Below are positions 42,082 to 50,753 of a stretch of 64,000 bases of DNA, piece after piece. Made by a program: the position numbers and the translations under genes. Origin of the DNA: Marinibacterium anthonyi. GTDB lineage: Bacteria; Pseudomonadota; Alphaproteobacteria; Rhodobacterales; Rhodobacteraceae. Location: assembly GCA_003217735.2 (NCBI GenBank), contig CP031585.1:1785501-1849500 (forward strand), written 5' to 3'. Every line of letters begins with the position of its first letter. The stretch's first letter is position 1. The notes under the pieces are model-generated. The model was not told the DNA's origin. It saw nothing but the letters and a program-made list of their open reading frames with translations, and did not search any database.

Positions 42082-43457
42082 CCGACCAGATCCTTTCCCA
42101 TATCGACGCCACCATCGACGCCCGCCTCGAACGCCTGTTCGAGCTGATCCGCATTCCGTCGGTATCGACCGACCCGTCCTATGCGCCCGATGTCGCCCGC
42201 GCCGCCGACTGGCTGGCCGGCACCCTGCGCGACATGGGCGCCGACGCCTCGGTCCGCCCGACCATCGGCCACCCGATGGTGGTGGGCCACCTCCCGGGGC
42301 CCGAGGACGCGCCGCATGTGCTGTTCTACGGCCATTACGACGTGCAGCCCGCCGACCCGCTGGAGCTGTGGGAGACCGACCCGTTCGAACCCGTGCTGAA
42401 GCCGGTCGAGGGCGATACCCATATCGTTGCGCGCGGCGCCTCGGACGACAAGGGCGCTCTGATGACCTTTGTCGAGGCCTGCCGGGCCTATGTCGAAACC
42501 CAAGGCGCGCTGCCGATCCGGGTCAGTTTCCTGTTCGAGGGCGAGGAGGAGAGCGGATCGCGCTCGCTCCCCGGCTTCCTTGAAACCTCGGCGCGGGAAC
42601 TGGACTGCGACGTGATCCTGGTCTGCGACACCGACATGTGGGACCGCGAGACTCCGGCCGTGACGACCATGTTCCGTGGGTTGGTGGGGCAGGAGCTGAC
42701 CATCCGCGCCGGCGACCGCGACCTGCATTCCGGCATGTTCGGCAACGCGGCCGCCAATGCGCTGGCGGTGATGGCCGACGTGCTGGCCAGCCTGCGCACG
42801 CCCGATGGCGGCGTGGCGGTGGACGGGTTCTATGACAATGTGCAGGACCTGGCGCGCGAAACCGCCGCCGAATGGGCCGCGCTGCCCTTTGACGAGGAAG
42901 GGTTCCTGACCAACGTGGGCCTTTCCATCCCCGCCGGTGAACAGGGTCGCCCGGTGCTGCAACAGGTCTGGGCCCGTCCGTCGTGCGAGGTGCACGGCAT
43001 CTGGGGCGGCTACACCGTTCCGGGCTTCAAGACCGTCATTCCGTGCGAAGCCCATGCCAAGGTCTCGTTCCGACTGGTCGCCGGGCAGGACCCGGTCAAG
43101 ATCCGCGAAGCCTTCCAGGCCCATGTCCGCGCCCGTCTGCCGGGCGATTGTTCGGTCACCTTCCAAGACCACGGGCTGGCCCCCGCCTGGGCCATGGACC
43201 CCGCCAATCCGTTCCTTTCCCCGACCCTGACGGCGCTGGCGGACGAATGGGGCCGGTCGACCACCTGCGGCACCGGCGGGTCGATCCCGATCATCGAGGC
43301 GCTGAAAGGCACGCTGGGCGTCGACGCGCTGTTGGTGGGCTTTGGCCGCTTCGACAACCGGATCCACAGCCCGAACGAAAAATACGATCTGTCCAGCTTC
43401 CAGGGCGGCATGCGAAGCTGGGTGCGCATCATCGCGGAGCTGGCCACATGCAAGTGA
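42078..43457 (+). CDS. M20 family dipeptidase/amidohydrolase
   Basis: This is a 459-residue complete M20 enzyme. It has FYGHYDVQPADPLELW, GASDDKGALM, FEGEEESGS, DLHSGMFGNAA and the C-terminal NRIHSPNEKYD with the last metal His. It is the third M20 member in the window and resembles the one at 8772 in its YDVQP block. ATGA joins it to the deaminase gene, and it overlaps the nucleoside hydrolase gene by 10 bases. In a purine-degradation setting it might hydrolyse an amide or ureido intermediate, but a dipeptidase is equally possible. Confidence 0.9.
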   Translation: MTDQILSHIDATIDARLERLFELIRIPSVSTDPSYAPDVARAADWLAGTLRDMGADASVRPTIGHPMVVGHLPGPEDAPHVLFYGHYDVQPADPLELWETDPFEPVLKPVEGDTHIVARGASDDKGALMTFVEACRAYVETQGALPIRVSFLFEGEEESGSRSLPGFLETSARELDCDVILVCDTDMWDRETPAVTTMFRGLVGQELTIRAGDRDLHSGMFGNAAANALAVMADVLASLRTPDGGVAVDGFYDNVQDLARETAAEWAALPFDEEGFLTNVGLSIPAGEQGRPVLQQVWARPSCEVHGIWGGYTVPGFKTVIPCEAHAKVSFRLVAGQDPVKIREAFQAHVRARLPGDCSVTFQDHGLAPAWAMDPANPFLSPTLTALADEWGRSTTCGTGGSIPIIEALKGTLGVDALLVGFGRFDNRIHSPNEKYDLSSFQGGMRSWVRIIAELATCK

Positions 43458-44341
43458 TCATCGACACGGATCCCGGCATCGACGACGCCATCGCCATCCT
43501 TTACGCCCTGCGCCATCCGGACCTGGACGTGCTGGCGCTGACGACCGTGGCGGGCAACATCGGCCTTAATGTCACCACCGGCAATGCCGGGCGCATCGCG
43601 GCCCTGGCCAAGGCTGACGTTCCGGTCCACCCTGGCGCCGCCGCGCCGCTGGGGCGCGACCCCCGGCCGGAAACCGGCATCCACGGGCAGGACGGGCTGG
43701 GCGGTGTCGAATTCCCCGAACCGGACGGCCCCGCGTCGAAGATCCACGCGGTCGAGGCGCTGGCCGGCTACCTTATGGCCGCAGCACCTCACACGATCGA
43801 CCTTTTGTGCCTGGCGCCGCTGACCAACATCGCGCTGCTGCTGGACCAGCACCCGGCCGCAGCCGCCCGGATCCGGCGCGTGATTGCCATGGGCGGCGCG
43901 GTGCATGAACCGGGCAACATGGGGCCAAAGGCGGAATTCAACATCGCCCACGATCCCGAAGCCGCCGCCCGCGTGCTTTCGGCGGGGCTGAACTTTACCC
44001 TGATCCCGCTGGACGCCACCCGCCAGTTGCGCGCCGATGCGGCCTATCTGCAGACGCTGCGCGCCCTTGGCACCGCGCCCGCACTGGCCACGGCCGACCT
44101 GATCGACGCCTATTTCACCCAGACCGCCCACCAGGCCAAGGGCGCCGAAAGCCGTCCGCTGCACGACCCCTGCGTGCCGCTTCTGGCCCTGCACGAAGAT
44201 CTCTTCCGATTCGAGGACCACGCCCTGCAGGTCGAATTGGAGACCGGCGCGCTGGTCCCCGGACCGCACAGGATCCGCGTCGCCATGGGCGTCGATGCCG
44301 ATGCCCTTCGCGCGCAACTGGCCGAGGGCCTCGCGGCGTGA
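43448..44341 (+). CDS. Nucleoside hydrolase, inosine-uridine preferring type
   Basis: This 297-residue enzyme has the DTDPGIDDA calcium-binding motif (Asp6, Asp8, Asp12, Asp13), the LCLAPLTNIALLL block, the AMGGAV loop, NIAHDPEAA, and Asp240 in HDPCVPLL as a further ligand. It cleaves the N-glycosidic bond of ribonucleosides to give base and ribose. This links the upstream importer with the downstream phosphoribosyltransferase and deaminase, which handle the base, and with the PfkB kinase at 50750, which could handle the ribose. The start at 43448 places it 10 bases inside the M20 gene. Confidence 0.93.
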   Translation: MQVIIDTDPGIDDAIAILYALRHPDLDVLALTTVAGNIGLNVTTGNAGRIAALAKADVPVHPGAAAPLGRDPRPETGIHGQDGLGGVEFPEPDGPASKIHAVEALAGYLMAAAPHTIDLLCLAPLTNIALLLDQHPAAAARIRRVIAMGGAVHEPGNMGPKAEFNIAHDPEAAARVLSAGLNFTLIPLDATRQLRADAAYLQTLRALGTAPALATADLIDAYFTQTAHQAKGAESRPLHDPCVPLLALHEDLFRFEDHALQVELETGALVPGPHRIRVAMGVDADALRAQLAEGLAA

Positions 44342-44985
44342 GGATCGACGTCTGGCAGGCGGTTCATTCGGACCTGGCCCCGGGCGTGCAGCCGGATCAG
44401 GAGAGTTTCGCCGCCCTCCTGGGCGACCGCCAAGTGCTGCTGCCGATCCGGACATTGCCGGACGGGGCGCGGGGTGTCGCCTCGCTGATCCTGAACCAGG
44501 CGAGTTTTGCGGTGCTGGATGCGCTGGCCGACGATGTGACCCGCCAGATGGCCGCTTACGACCCGGATGTCATCATCGCGGTGCCCACGCTTGGCCTGCC
44601 GCTGGCCGAGGGCGTGGCGCGCCGGCTGGGCCATACCCGGCTGGCCCCATTGGGGAATTCCCGCAAGTTCTGGTATGACGAGGCGCTGTCGGTGCCGATG
44701 TCCTCGATCACCACGCCGGGCGGGGGCAAGCGGCTTTACCTTGATCCGCGCATGGTGCCGCTGCTGACCGGGCGTGTCGCCGTGGTGGATGACGTGCTGT
44801 CCACGGGCAGTTCCATGGCCGCCGTGCTGGAGGTGCTGAAGATCGCCGATGTCACGCCCGTCGCCATAGGGGCGGCGATGCTGCAGGGCGATGCCTGGGT
44901 TGCCCGCGTCGGTGATACCCCCGTGCTGGGCGCCATCCGCACGCCGATCCTGACGAAGACCCCGACCGGGTGGGAGGCTCCATGA
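44338..44985 (+). CDS. Phosphoribosyltransferase (adenine-PRTase-like)
   Basis: This 215-residue type I PRTase has the PRPP-binding signature VAVVDDVLSTGSSMAAV (Asp151-Asp152) and an upstream IIAVPTLGLPLAEGVA loop resembling APRT. The likely reaction is base plus PRPP to nucleotide, that is, salvage of bases freed by the nucleoside hydrolase. The GTG start at 44338 overlaps the hydrolase stop (GTGA); no ATG is available at that position. It is longer than typical Apt (about 180 residues) by an N-terminal extension of unknown role. The base specificity is inferred from context. Confidence 0.85.
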   Translation: MRIDVWQAVHSDLAPGVQPDQESFAALLGDRQVLLPIRTLPDGARGVASLILNQASFAVLDALADDVTRQMAAYDPDVIIAVPTLGLPLAEGVARRLGHTRLAPLGNSRKFWYDEALSVPMSSITTPGGGKRLYLDPRMVPLLTGRVAVVDDVLSTGSSMAAVLEVLKIADVTPVAIGAAMLQGDAWVARVGDTPVLGAIRTPILTKTPTGWEAP

Positions 44986-46829
44986 CAGGCGAAATCACCG
45001 CCGCGGGCGAAGCGCGGATCCGGCGTGACCTTATCGACGTGGCGCTTGGCCGTAGCCCGGCCGATACGCTGCTCCGGCTGGACCGGTTGCTGGATACCCA
45101 CACCGGGCTTTGGCGCGAGGCTGTCGAAGTGGCCATCGCACAGGGCCGTATCGCCTATGTCGGGCCGCATGGCAGCTTTCCGGGCACGGCGGTGCGCACC
45201 GTCGACCGGCCGGGGCTGTCGGCGGTTCCGGGGTTGGGTGAGGTCCACAAGCACATCGAATCCAGCCACGTGACGCCGGAATACGAGGCCGCGCTGGTGA
45301 TCCCGCGCGGCAACACCTGGACCTGCGAGGCCAGCCACGAATTCTCCAACGTGGTGCCGTCGCGCACGCTGGATTTCTGGCTGGCCGCCCGCCGCGCTGG
45401 ATCGCCGCTGAAGATCTTCCCGCTGCCGGGCTCGGCCGTGCCGCCCACTGCCTGGGAACACGGCGCGCACCTGGACGGCGACGACCAATCGCGTTTCCTG
45501 ACGGAAAGCCTGATGGTCGCGGGCCTGGACGAGGTCATGGATTGGCCCGCCGTCCGTGATGCGAAAAACCCGGCGCACCCAAGGCTCTGGAGCGTGATCG
45601 AGGCGACCTGGGCCAACCGCGCCGTGGTCGAAGGCCACGCGGCCGGCATCCGCGACCTGCCCAACATCAACGCCTTCTCGGCCTCGGGCATCGCGTCCGA
45701 CCACGAGGCGTGGACGGCGGAAGAGGCCTTTGACAAGCTGCAGGCCGGGCTGTTCGTCGAGATCCGCATTCACACGGGGCCCGAGATCATCGCGGGCCTT
45801 TTGCAACGCGGTCTCAGGGATTGGTCGCAGGTGGCGCTGGCTACCGATGACCGCCCGGCCTCCGAGGTGCTGGCGACAGGGGCGACGGACCGCAACGTGC
45901 GCATGGCCATCGACGCGGGGCTGGCGATGGAAACGGCGGTGCAACTGGCCACGATCAACCCGGCGCGGCACATGCGGCTGACGCCCTGGGTGGGGTCCAT
46001 CGCGCCGGGGCGGTTTGGCGATATCGTGCTGCTGTCGGATACCCAAAGCTTCGAGATCGCCGAAGTCTGGGCCGACGGGCAACAGGTGTCCCGGGGCACC
46101 GCCTATACCGGCCCGCTGCCACGGATCGACTGGCCCGACTGGGCGCGCCAGACCGTGAACATCGGTCGCCGCCTGTCGCGCGAGGATTTCGCGATACCGG
46201 CCTGCGAGGGCCGGGAGAGCATGCACGCCGCCGTCCTGCGCCCCTTCCACTGGGACGACGATTTCCTGACCTGTGACCTGCCCGTCAAGGACGGCGAGGT
46301 CCAGCGCGACCCGGACCGCAACATCACCAAGTTCGCCATCGTCGACCGCTATTCCGGCACCGGCGCAGTGGCCAAGATGTTCTGGCTGGGCTGCGGCCCG
46401 CGCGATCCCGAAACCGCGCTGTGCTGTTCGATGGCCCATGACAAGCACAACATCTGGGCCGTGGGATCCTGCGACGCCGCCATGGCGCTGGCCGTGAACA
46501 CCTGTGCCGACATGCAGGGTGGCTGGGTTCTGGTGCATCGGGGGCAGGTCGTGGCACAGGTCGCCTACGAGATCGCCGGCCTGATGACGGCCCGGCCGGC
46601 CGAGGATCTGCACGCGGACATGCAGGCGCTGCAGGCGGCCGGCGAACGGATCGACTGGATCTTCGAGCCCTCCTTCCACCCCCGCTGGGGCCCGGGCATG
46701 CCCGAACGGCTGGCCTTTGCCACGCTCACCTGTTCGCCCTGGCGCTGGAATCTGGTGGCGCCGTCGGATCACGCGCCAGATGGGCTGGTGCAGGTCCAGA
46801 CGGGCGAAACCCATCCGGTTGTCTGGTGA
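44982..46829 (+). CDS. Adenine deaminase-like amidohydrolase
   Basis: At 615 residues this protein resembles Ade (adenine to hypoxanthine), which is slightly shorter at about 590. The metal block is GEVHKHIESSHVTPE (His89, His91, Glu93). The middle holds IRIHTGPEIIAGL and ATDDRPASEVL, and the C-terminal lobe has ITKFAIVDRYSGTG, CCSMAHDKHNIWAVG and MALAVN, all characteristic of Ade. ATGA couples it to the phosphoribosyltransferase gene. With the nucleoside hydrolase it would convert adenosine to hypoxanthine. Some Ade-like proteins act on other substrates, so the exact base remains inferred. Confidence 0.88.
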   Translation: MTGEITAAGEARIRRDLIDVALGRSPADTLLRLDRLLDTHTGLWREAVEVAIAQGRIAYVGPHGSFPGTAVRTVDRPGLSAVPGLGEVHKHIESSHVTPEYEAALVIPRGNTWTCEASHEFSNVVPSRTLDFWLAARRAGSPLKIFPLPGSAVPPTAWEHGAHLDGDDQSRFLTESLMVAGLDEVMDWPAVRDAKNPAHPRLWSVIEATWANRAVVEGHAAGIRDLPNINAFSASGIASDHEAWTAEEAFDKLQAGLFVEIRIHTGPEIIAGLLQRGLRDWSQVALATDDRPASEVLATGATDRNVRMAIDAGLAMETAVQLATINPARHMRLTPWVGSIAPGRFGDIVLLSDTQSFEIAEVWADGQQVSRGTAYTGPLPRIDWPDWARQTVNIGRRLSREDFAIPACEGRESMHAAVLRPFHWDDDFLTCDLPVKDGEVQRDPDRNITKFAIVDRYSGTGAVAKMFWLGCGPRDPETALCCSMAHDKHNIWAVGSCDAAMALAVNTCADMQGGWVLVHRGQVVAQVAYEIAGLMTARPAEDLHADMQALQAAGERIDWIFEPSFHPRWGPGMPERLAFATLTCSPWRWNLVAPSDHAPDGLVQVQTGETHPVVW

Positions 46830-46841
46830 AAACGCTTCCGT

Positions 46842-47612
46842 TCAGGCCTCTTCGGCGCCAAACACCATCTCGACCCCGAACATCGGCCAACAGCCGCGAT
46901 TGACCTCGATCGCACGGCCCTGCGCGTCGCGGTTCCAGCTGCGCGACCGCAGCACCGGGGCGCCGGGGGACAGGCGCAGCAGGTCGGCCTCGTGCGCGTC
47001 GGCGAAATCGCCGATCAGGCGGGTTTCAGAGCGAATGTAACGATCCACACCATGGGCGGCATAAGCGCCCAGGATCGTGCCGGTCTGTTCATAGCTGGCC
47101 TCGAACCGGGGAAAGACCGACAGGGGGAATTCCTTCAGCGACAGGTAGACCGGCGCATGGCCCGCGACCTGCAGCTGCGACAGTTCAACGGTCTGCGCGC
47201 CGGGCTCCAGCCCGAAGGCCGCGCGCGCGATATCGCTGGCGCTGCGGCGGCGCAGCGATACCGTCGTGGTCTTCAATGCGGCGCCGTCCATCGCATCGTT
47301 GTGGGCGGACTGCGGATGGACCACGTAGCGCACGCTGATCGACCGAACGAAGACGCCGACGCCCTTGCGCGCCTGCAGCCGGCCTTCGCGCTGATGCCGG
47401 TCCAGCGCCCGGCGCAGGGTGATCCGGGTGACCCCGAACAAGGCGGCCAGTTCGTCCTCGCCCGGCAGCCGTTCGCCTTCCGACAGCACGCCGGTCTCGA
47501 TCGCGCGGGCCAGCCGGTCGTAGATCTGCAGCCACAGCGGGCTGTCGCGCCGGTCGGCGAAGGGTGCCGAAGCGATGCGGGCCAACGCGGTGGTCCTGTC
47601 GGGATTGTCCAA
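46842..47612 (-). CDS. GntR family regulator, HutC/UTRA-type
   Basis: This regulator of about 256 residues has an N-terminal winged helix (LWLQIYDRLARAIETGVLSEGERLPGEDELAALFGVTRITLRRALD) and a C-terminal UTRA domain (about residues 100-250). I place the start at a TTG codon at 47612 because a strong AGGAGGAG ribosome-binding site lies seven bases upstream; no ATG fits, and the longer frame to 47762 crosses the promoter region. It ends 12 bp from the adenine-deaminase-like gene on the other strand and is divergent from the sugar-type ABC operon at 47797. The palindrome at 47746-47761 is a likely target. PhnF and HutC are the nearest known family members in layout. Confidence 0.87.
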   Translation of the reverse strand: MDNPDRTTALARIASAPFADRRDSPLWLQIYDRLARAIETGVLSEGERLPGEDELAALFGVTRITLRRALDRHQREGRLQARKGVGVFVRSISVRYVVHPQSAHNDAMDGAALKTTTVSLRRRSASDIARAAFGLEPGAQTVELSQLQVAGHAPVYLSLKEFPLSVFPRFEASYEQTGTILGAYAAHGVDRYIRSETRLIGDFADAHEADLLRLSPGAPVLRSRSWNRDAQGRAIEVNRGCWPMFGVEMVFGAEEA

Positions 47613-47676
47613 GATCGGTCTCCTCCTGGGGGGCGTCCTGCGCGGGCGGGGCGCGGGTCGCAAGGGCGGGGCGGCT

Positions 47677-47708
47677 TTGTCACGAAGCTGAAGCCGCCTT
47701 GTCACGAA
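47677..47708. repeat. Spaced direct repeat TTGTCACGAA
   Basis: TTGTCACGAA occurs at 47677-47686 and 47699-47708, 22 bp apart, which is about two helical turns. The first copy is flanked by a GCGGCTT...AAGCCGC inverted repeat (47671-47697). It lies between the divergent gntR gene and the ABC operon and could be a second regulator site. Confidence 0.5.
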
Positions 47709-47745
47709 TCCGTCGCCAGCGGCGCGTAGAGCAAAGGGTACGCCC

Positions 47746-47761
47746 TGCTGTGTATACAGCA
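47746..47761. promoter_or_regulatory. 16-bp near-perfect palindrome, candidate GntR/HutC-type operator
   Basis: TGCTGTGTATACAGCA is symmetric apart from one mismatched pair and holds a TGTATACA core, similar to operators known for HutC-type GntR proteins. It lies 35 bases upstream of the SBP start at 47797, in the gap shared with the gntR gene. Binding is inferred. Confidence 0.6.
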
Positions 47762-47796
47762 CGCCTGTCTCGCACCGTCAAACCGGAGTTGTCACC

Positions 47797-49038
47797 ATGT
47801 CCTCCCCCGCACTCACCCGCCGCCAGGTCGTTGCCGGCGCCGCCGGCCTGTCCGCCGCCGCCATCCTGCCGCGCCGCGCGCTGGCCGGCGATGTCACCGT
47901 CACCATTTCCAGCCCCTGGGGCGCCGACCGGCCGTTCCAGCAGGTGGTCGATGCCTATAACGCCAAGGGGACCGGCGTTCAGGTGATCAACCGACTGGAC
48001 GGCGATTACCAGGAGATGGCCACCAAGGCGCTGGCCGCGACCGCCGCGGGCCGTCCGCCGGAAATGATGATCACCGGCTGGAAGTTCGGCTATTTCGCCG
48101 ACCGCACGCTGGGCGCGCGCGACTTCCACGACATCGACGCCGCCAGGGCCGACGCCATCATCAGCCAGTTCAAACCGCAGGTGCACGACCTTGTCACCTT
48201 CGACGGCAAGCTGATCGGCCTGCCCTGGGCGATGTCGACCCCGGTCACCTGGATCAACATGGACCTGTGGCGTGCCGCCGGTCTGGACGACAACATCCCG
48301 CTGGATGTCAGCCATGACTGGCTGATGGAACAGGCCGCCGTGATCGACTCCAGGCTGGGCGGGGGCAAGCACCCGACCTACAAATCGGCCATGGACCTGT
48401 CGAACAACGAATGGACGTCCCAGGCCTATATCCAGAACGCCGGCGGCTACATCCTGCAGGGCGACAAGGTCACCTGCGACAGCCCCGAAGCGGCCACCGG
48501 CATGGCCGCCTTTGCGGCGCCCGTGCAGGCGGGCCTTTGGAAGAACCTCGATTACCGCGCCCAGGCGCAGGCCCAGATCGGCGGCGCGATCGCCATCGTC
48601 ACGACGTCTTCGGCACGGTCGGAATCGCTGGCCAATGCCGAGTTCGAATTCAAGGACGTGATGTTCCCGTCGCTGAACGGCACCCGCAACATGAACTCGG
48701 GCGGCAACTTCCTGGCGATCTATGCGCGTGACCAGGAACTGGCGCTGGCGTCGATGGATTTCCTGGACTTCTGCGCGTCGAAAGAAGGGCAGGAGATCTG
48801 GTCGAAGGTCGGCTACCTCAACACCTCGGTCCACGACATCGCGCCGCTGCCGCTGCAGGACGCGGCCTATGCCCAGCTGGACCAGGGCCTGACGGCCGAA
48901 ACCATCTGGCCCGGCGAACGTGGTCTGGAAGGGCAGGACGTCTGGCGCCAGTGGGTCGCGCGCGTGCTGGAAGGCGAAACCTCGGCCGTGGTGGCCATGT
49001 CGCGCGCCCAGTCCGACCTGCAGCAGCTGATCGGCTGA
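47797..49038 (+). CDS. Sugar-type ABC substrate-binding protein (SBP family 1)
   Basis: This 413-residue periplasmic binding protein belongs to the UgpB/MalE group. The N-terminus MSSPALTRRQVVAGAAGLSAAAILPRRALAG has a twin-arginine-like TRRQVVAGAA motif and cleavage near residue 30. TISSPWGADRPFQQVVDAYNAKGTGVQV and GYLNTSVHDIAPL match the family. It heads a four-gene operon (SBP, two permeases, PfkB kinase) that has no ATPase gene of its own. The cargo is unknown; the kinase and the adjoining nucleoside genes suggest a sugar, perhaps ribose-like or a nucleoside. Confidence 0.91.
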   Translation: MSSPALTRRQVVAGAAGLSAAAILPRRALAGDVTVTISSPWGADRPFQQVVDAYNAKGTGVQVINRLDGDYQEMATKALAATAAGRPPEMMITGWKFGYFADRTLGARDFHDIDAARADAIISQFKPQVHDLVTFDGKLIGLPWAMSTPVTWINMDLWRAAGLDDNIPLDVSHDWLMEQAAVIDSRLGGGKHPTYKSAMDLSNNEWTSQAYIQNAGGYILQGDKVTCDSPEAATGMAAFAAPVQAGLWKNLDYRAQAQAQIGGAIAIVTTSSARSESLANAEFEFKDVMFPSLNGTRNMNSGGNFLAIYARDQELALASMDFLDFCASKEGQEIWSKVGYLNTSVHDIAPLPLQDAAYAQLDQGLTAETIWPGERGLEGQDVWRQWVARVLEGETSAVVAMSRAQSDLQQLIG

Positions 49039-49045
49039 TCCCCAA

Positions 49046-49936
49046 ATGTCCCGAAGGACGTTCAACGCGCTGGCCCCGTGGCTTTTCACCGGGCCGGCGC
49101 TTCTGTTCGCGGCGGTCTTCCTTTACGCGCCGGTGGTCTTTTCCGTGGGCCTGTCGATGTCGGATTGGAACTTCATCCGGCCGCAGGCGCATTTCGTGGG
49201 GCTTGAAAATTACCGCCGCATCTTTGCCGACCCGAATTTCCGCGATGCGCTGATCAACACGGGGCTGTATTGCATCGTGCTGATCCCGGCGCAGATCGTC
49301 GTGCCGCTGGGGCTGGCCGCGTTGCTGATGCGGGTGCGCGGCAACGGCTGGGCCGGTGGCTACAAGATCGCGCTGTTCCTGCCGACGATCCTGGCCTATT
49401 CCACCGCCGGCATCGCCTGGCTGTGGCTGTTCGACCCGCTGAACGGGTTCCTGAACACGCTGCTGGGCTGGGTCGGCGTCCCGCCGTCGCGCTGGCATAC
49501 CGACCCGGACCTGGCGCTGTGGTGCGTGGCGCTGGTGGCGTTCTGGAAGAATTTCGGGCTGAACATGCTGCTGTTCCTGGCCGCGCTGGTGTCGATCCCC
49601 AAGCCGCTGCTGGAAGCCGCCGCGCTGGACGCCGCGCGCCCCTTCTGGCGGTTCCTCAGCATCGATCTGCCGCTGATCTCGCCCACGTTCTTCTTTGTCG
49701 CCGTGACCACCACCATCGGCGTGCTGGACGACATCGTCGGCGCCATCGACGTGCTGACCGAAGGCGGACCCTACGGGCAATCGTCCAACATCCTTTATTA
49801 CATGTACGAACGCGGGCTGAAGTTCTTCCAGTTCGGGCAGGCGTCGGCCGCTTCGGTGCTGATCATCCTGTTGATCCTGGCCGTCACCTGGGCGCAGTTC
49901 CGCATGTTCGAACACCGGGTCCATTATGAAAGCTAA
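49046..49936 (+). CDS. ABC permease, UgpA/MalF type
   Basis: This 296-residue membrane subunit of the usual six-helix kind has a first helix FTGPALLFAAVFLYAPVVFSVGLSMSDWNF and the EAA loop SIPKPLLEAAALDAARPFWRFLSIDLPLISP. It has no large inserted loop, in contrast to the MalF-like protein at 55215. It overlaps the next permease gene by 11 bases. Together these two form the channel for the SBP encoded at 47797. Confidence 0.92.
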   Translation: MSRRTFNALAPWLFTGPALLFAAVFLYAPVVFSVGLSMSDWNFIRPQAHFVGLENYRRIFADPNFRDALINTGLYCIVLIPAQIVVPLGLAALLMRVRGNGWAGGYKIALFLPTILAYSTAGIAWLWLFDPLNGFLNTLLGWVGVPPSRWHTDPDLALWCVALVAFWKNFGLNMLLFLAALVSIPKPLLEAAALDAARPFWRFLSIDLPLISPTFFFVAVTTTIGVLDDIVGAIDVLTEGGPYGQSSNILYYMYERGLKFFQFGQASAASVLIILLILAVTWAQFRMFEHRVHYES

Positions 49937-50753
49937 GCCTTCCGCCTGGGCGGTGCATGGCGTGCTGATCCTGGCCGCGATCCTGTCGATCTTCCCGCTG
50001 TTCTGGATGACGACCACCGCCTTCACCCCCAACGATCTGGTGCTGCGCAAGGCGTTCCGCTTCTGGCCGGATGACCCGTCGCTGGCCAATTTCCGCGCCG
50101 CCTTCACCAGCTACCCGGTGGGCATGTGGCTGTGGAATTCGATCCTGATCGCGACCGCCGTGACCCTGGGCAAGCTGGTCATCGCGGTGCCCGCCGGGTT
50201 TGCCTTTGCCCATCTGCGGTTCCGGGGGCGCGAGGCCGCGTTCTGGACCATCGTCGCGACCATGACCTTTCCCACCGTCATCGGCATCGTGCCGCTGTAC
50301 GTGGGCATCTCGAAACTCGGCTGGTTCGACAGCCGGGCCGGGGTTATCGTGCCGTCGATCGCCTATATCGGGTTCTACGTCTTCTTCATGCGCCAGACCT
50401 TCCGCACCCTTCCGGGCGAGATGTTCGAAGCCGCCCGCATCGACAGTGCCGGGCCGTTCCGCCAGCTGATCCAGATCGGCCTGCCCAATGTCCTGCCCGC
50501 CATGGCGTCGCTGTCGGTGATCAGCTTCATGGGCGCGTGGAACATCTACCTTTGGGCGCTGCTGGTGCTGGACAGCCCGGAAAAACGCACCCTGGCCGTG
50601 GGTCTGAAGGCGTTCACCTCCATCGACGATCACGAACCGCTGTGGGGGCCGATGATGGCGGTGGCGCTGCTGTCGTGCCTGCCGGTGATGATCCTGTTCG
50701 CCTTTGCCCAACGCTTCGTCATGGCGGCCTTCACGGGGCGTGTCGGCGAATGA
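49926..50753 (+). CDS. ABC permease, UgpE/MalG type
   Basis: This 275-residue second channel subunit has a first helix AVHGVLILAAILSIFPLFWMTTTAF and the MalG-type EAA loop TLPGEMFEAARIDSAGPFRQLIQIGLPNVLPAM near residues 160-192. Length is typical for a stand-alone MalG-type subunit, in contrast to the 403-residue homologue at 54007. Its last codons overlap the kinase gene start (ATGA). Confidence 0.92.
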   Translation: MKAKPSAWAVHGVLILAAILSIFPLFWMTTTAFTPNDLVLRKAFRFWPDDPSLANFRAAFTSYPVGMWLWNSILIATAVTLGKLVIAVPAGFAFAHLRFRGREAAFWTIVATMTFPTVIGIVPLYVGISKLGWFDSRAGVIVPSIAYIGFYVFFMRQTFRTLPGEMFEAARIDSAGPFRQLIQIGLPNVLPAMASLSVISFMGAWNIYLWALLVLDSPEKRTLAVGLKAFTSIDDHEPLWGPMMAVALLSCLPVMILFAFAQRFVMAAFTGRVGE

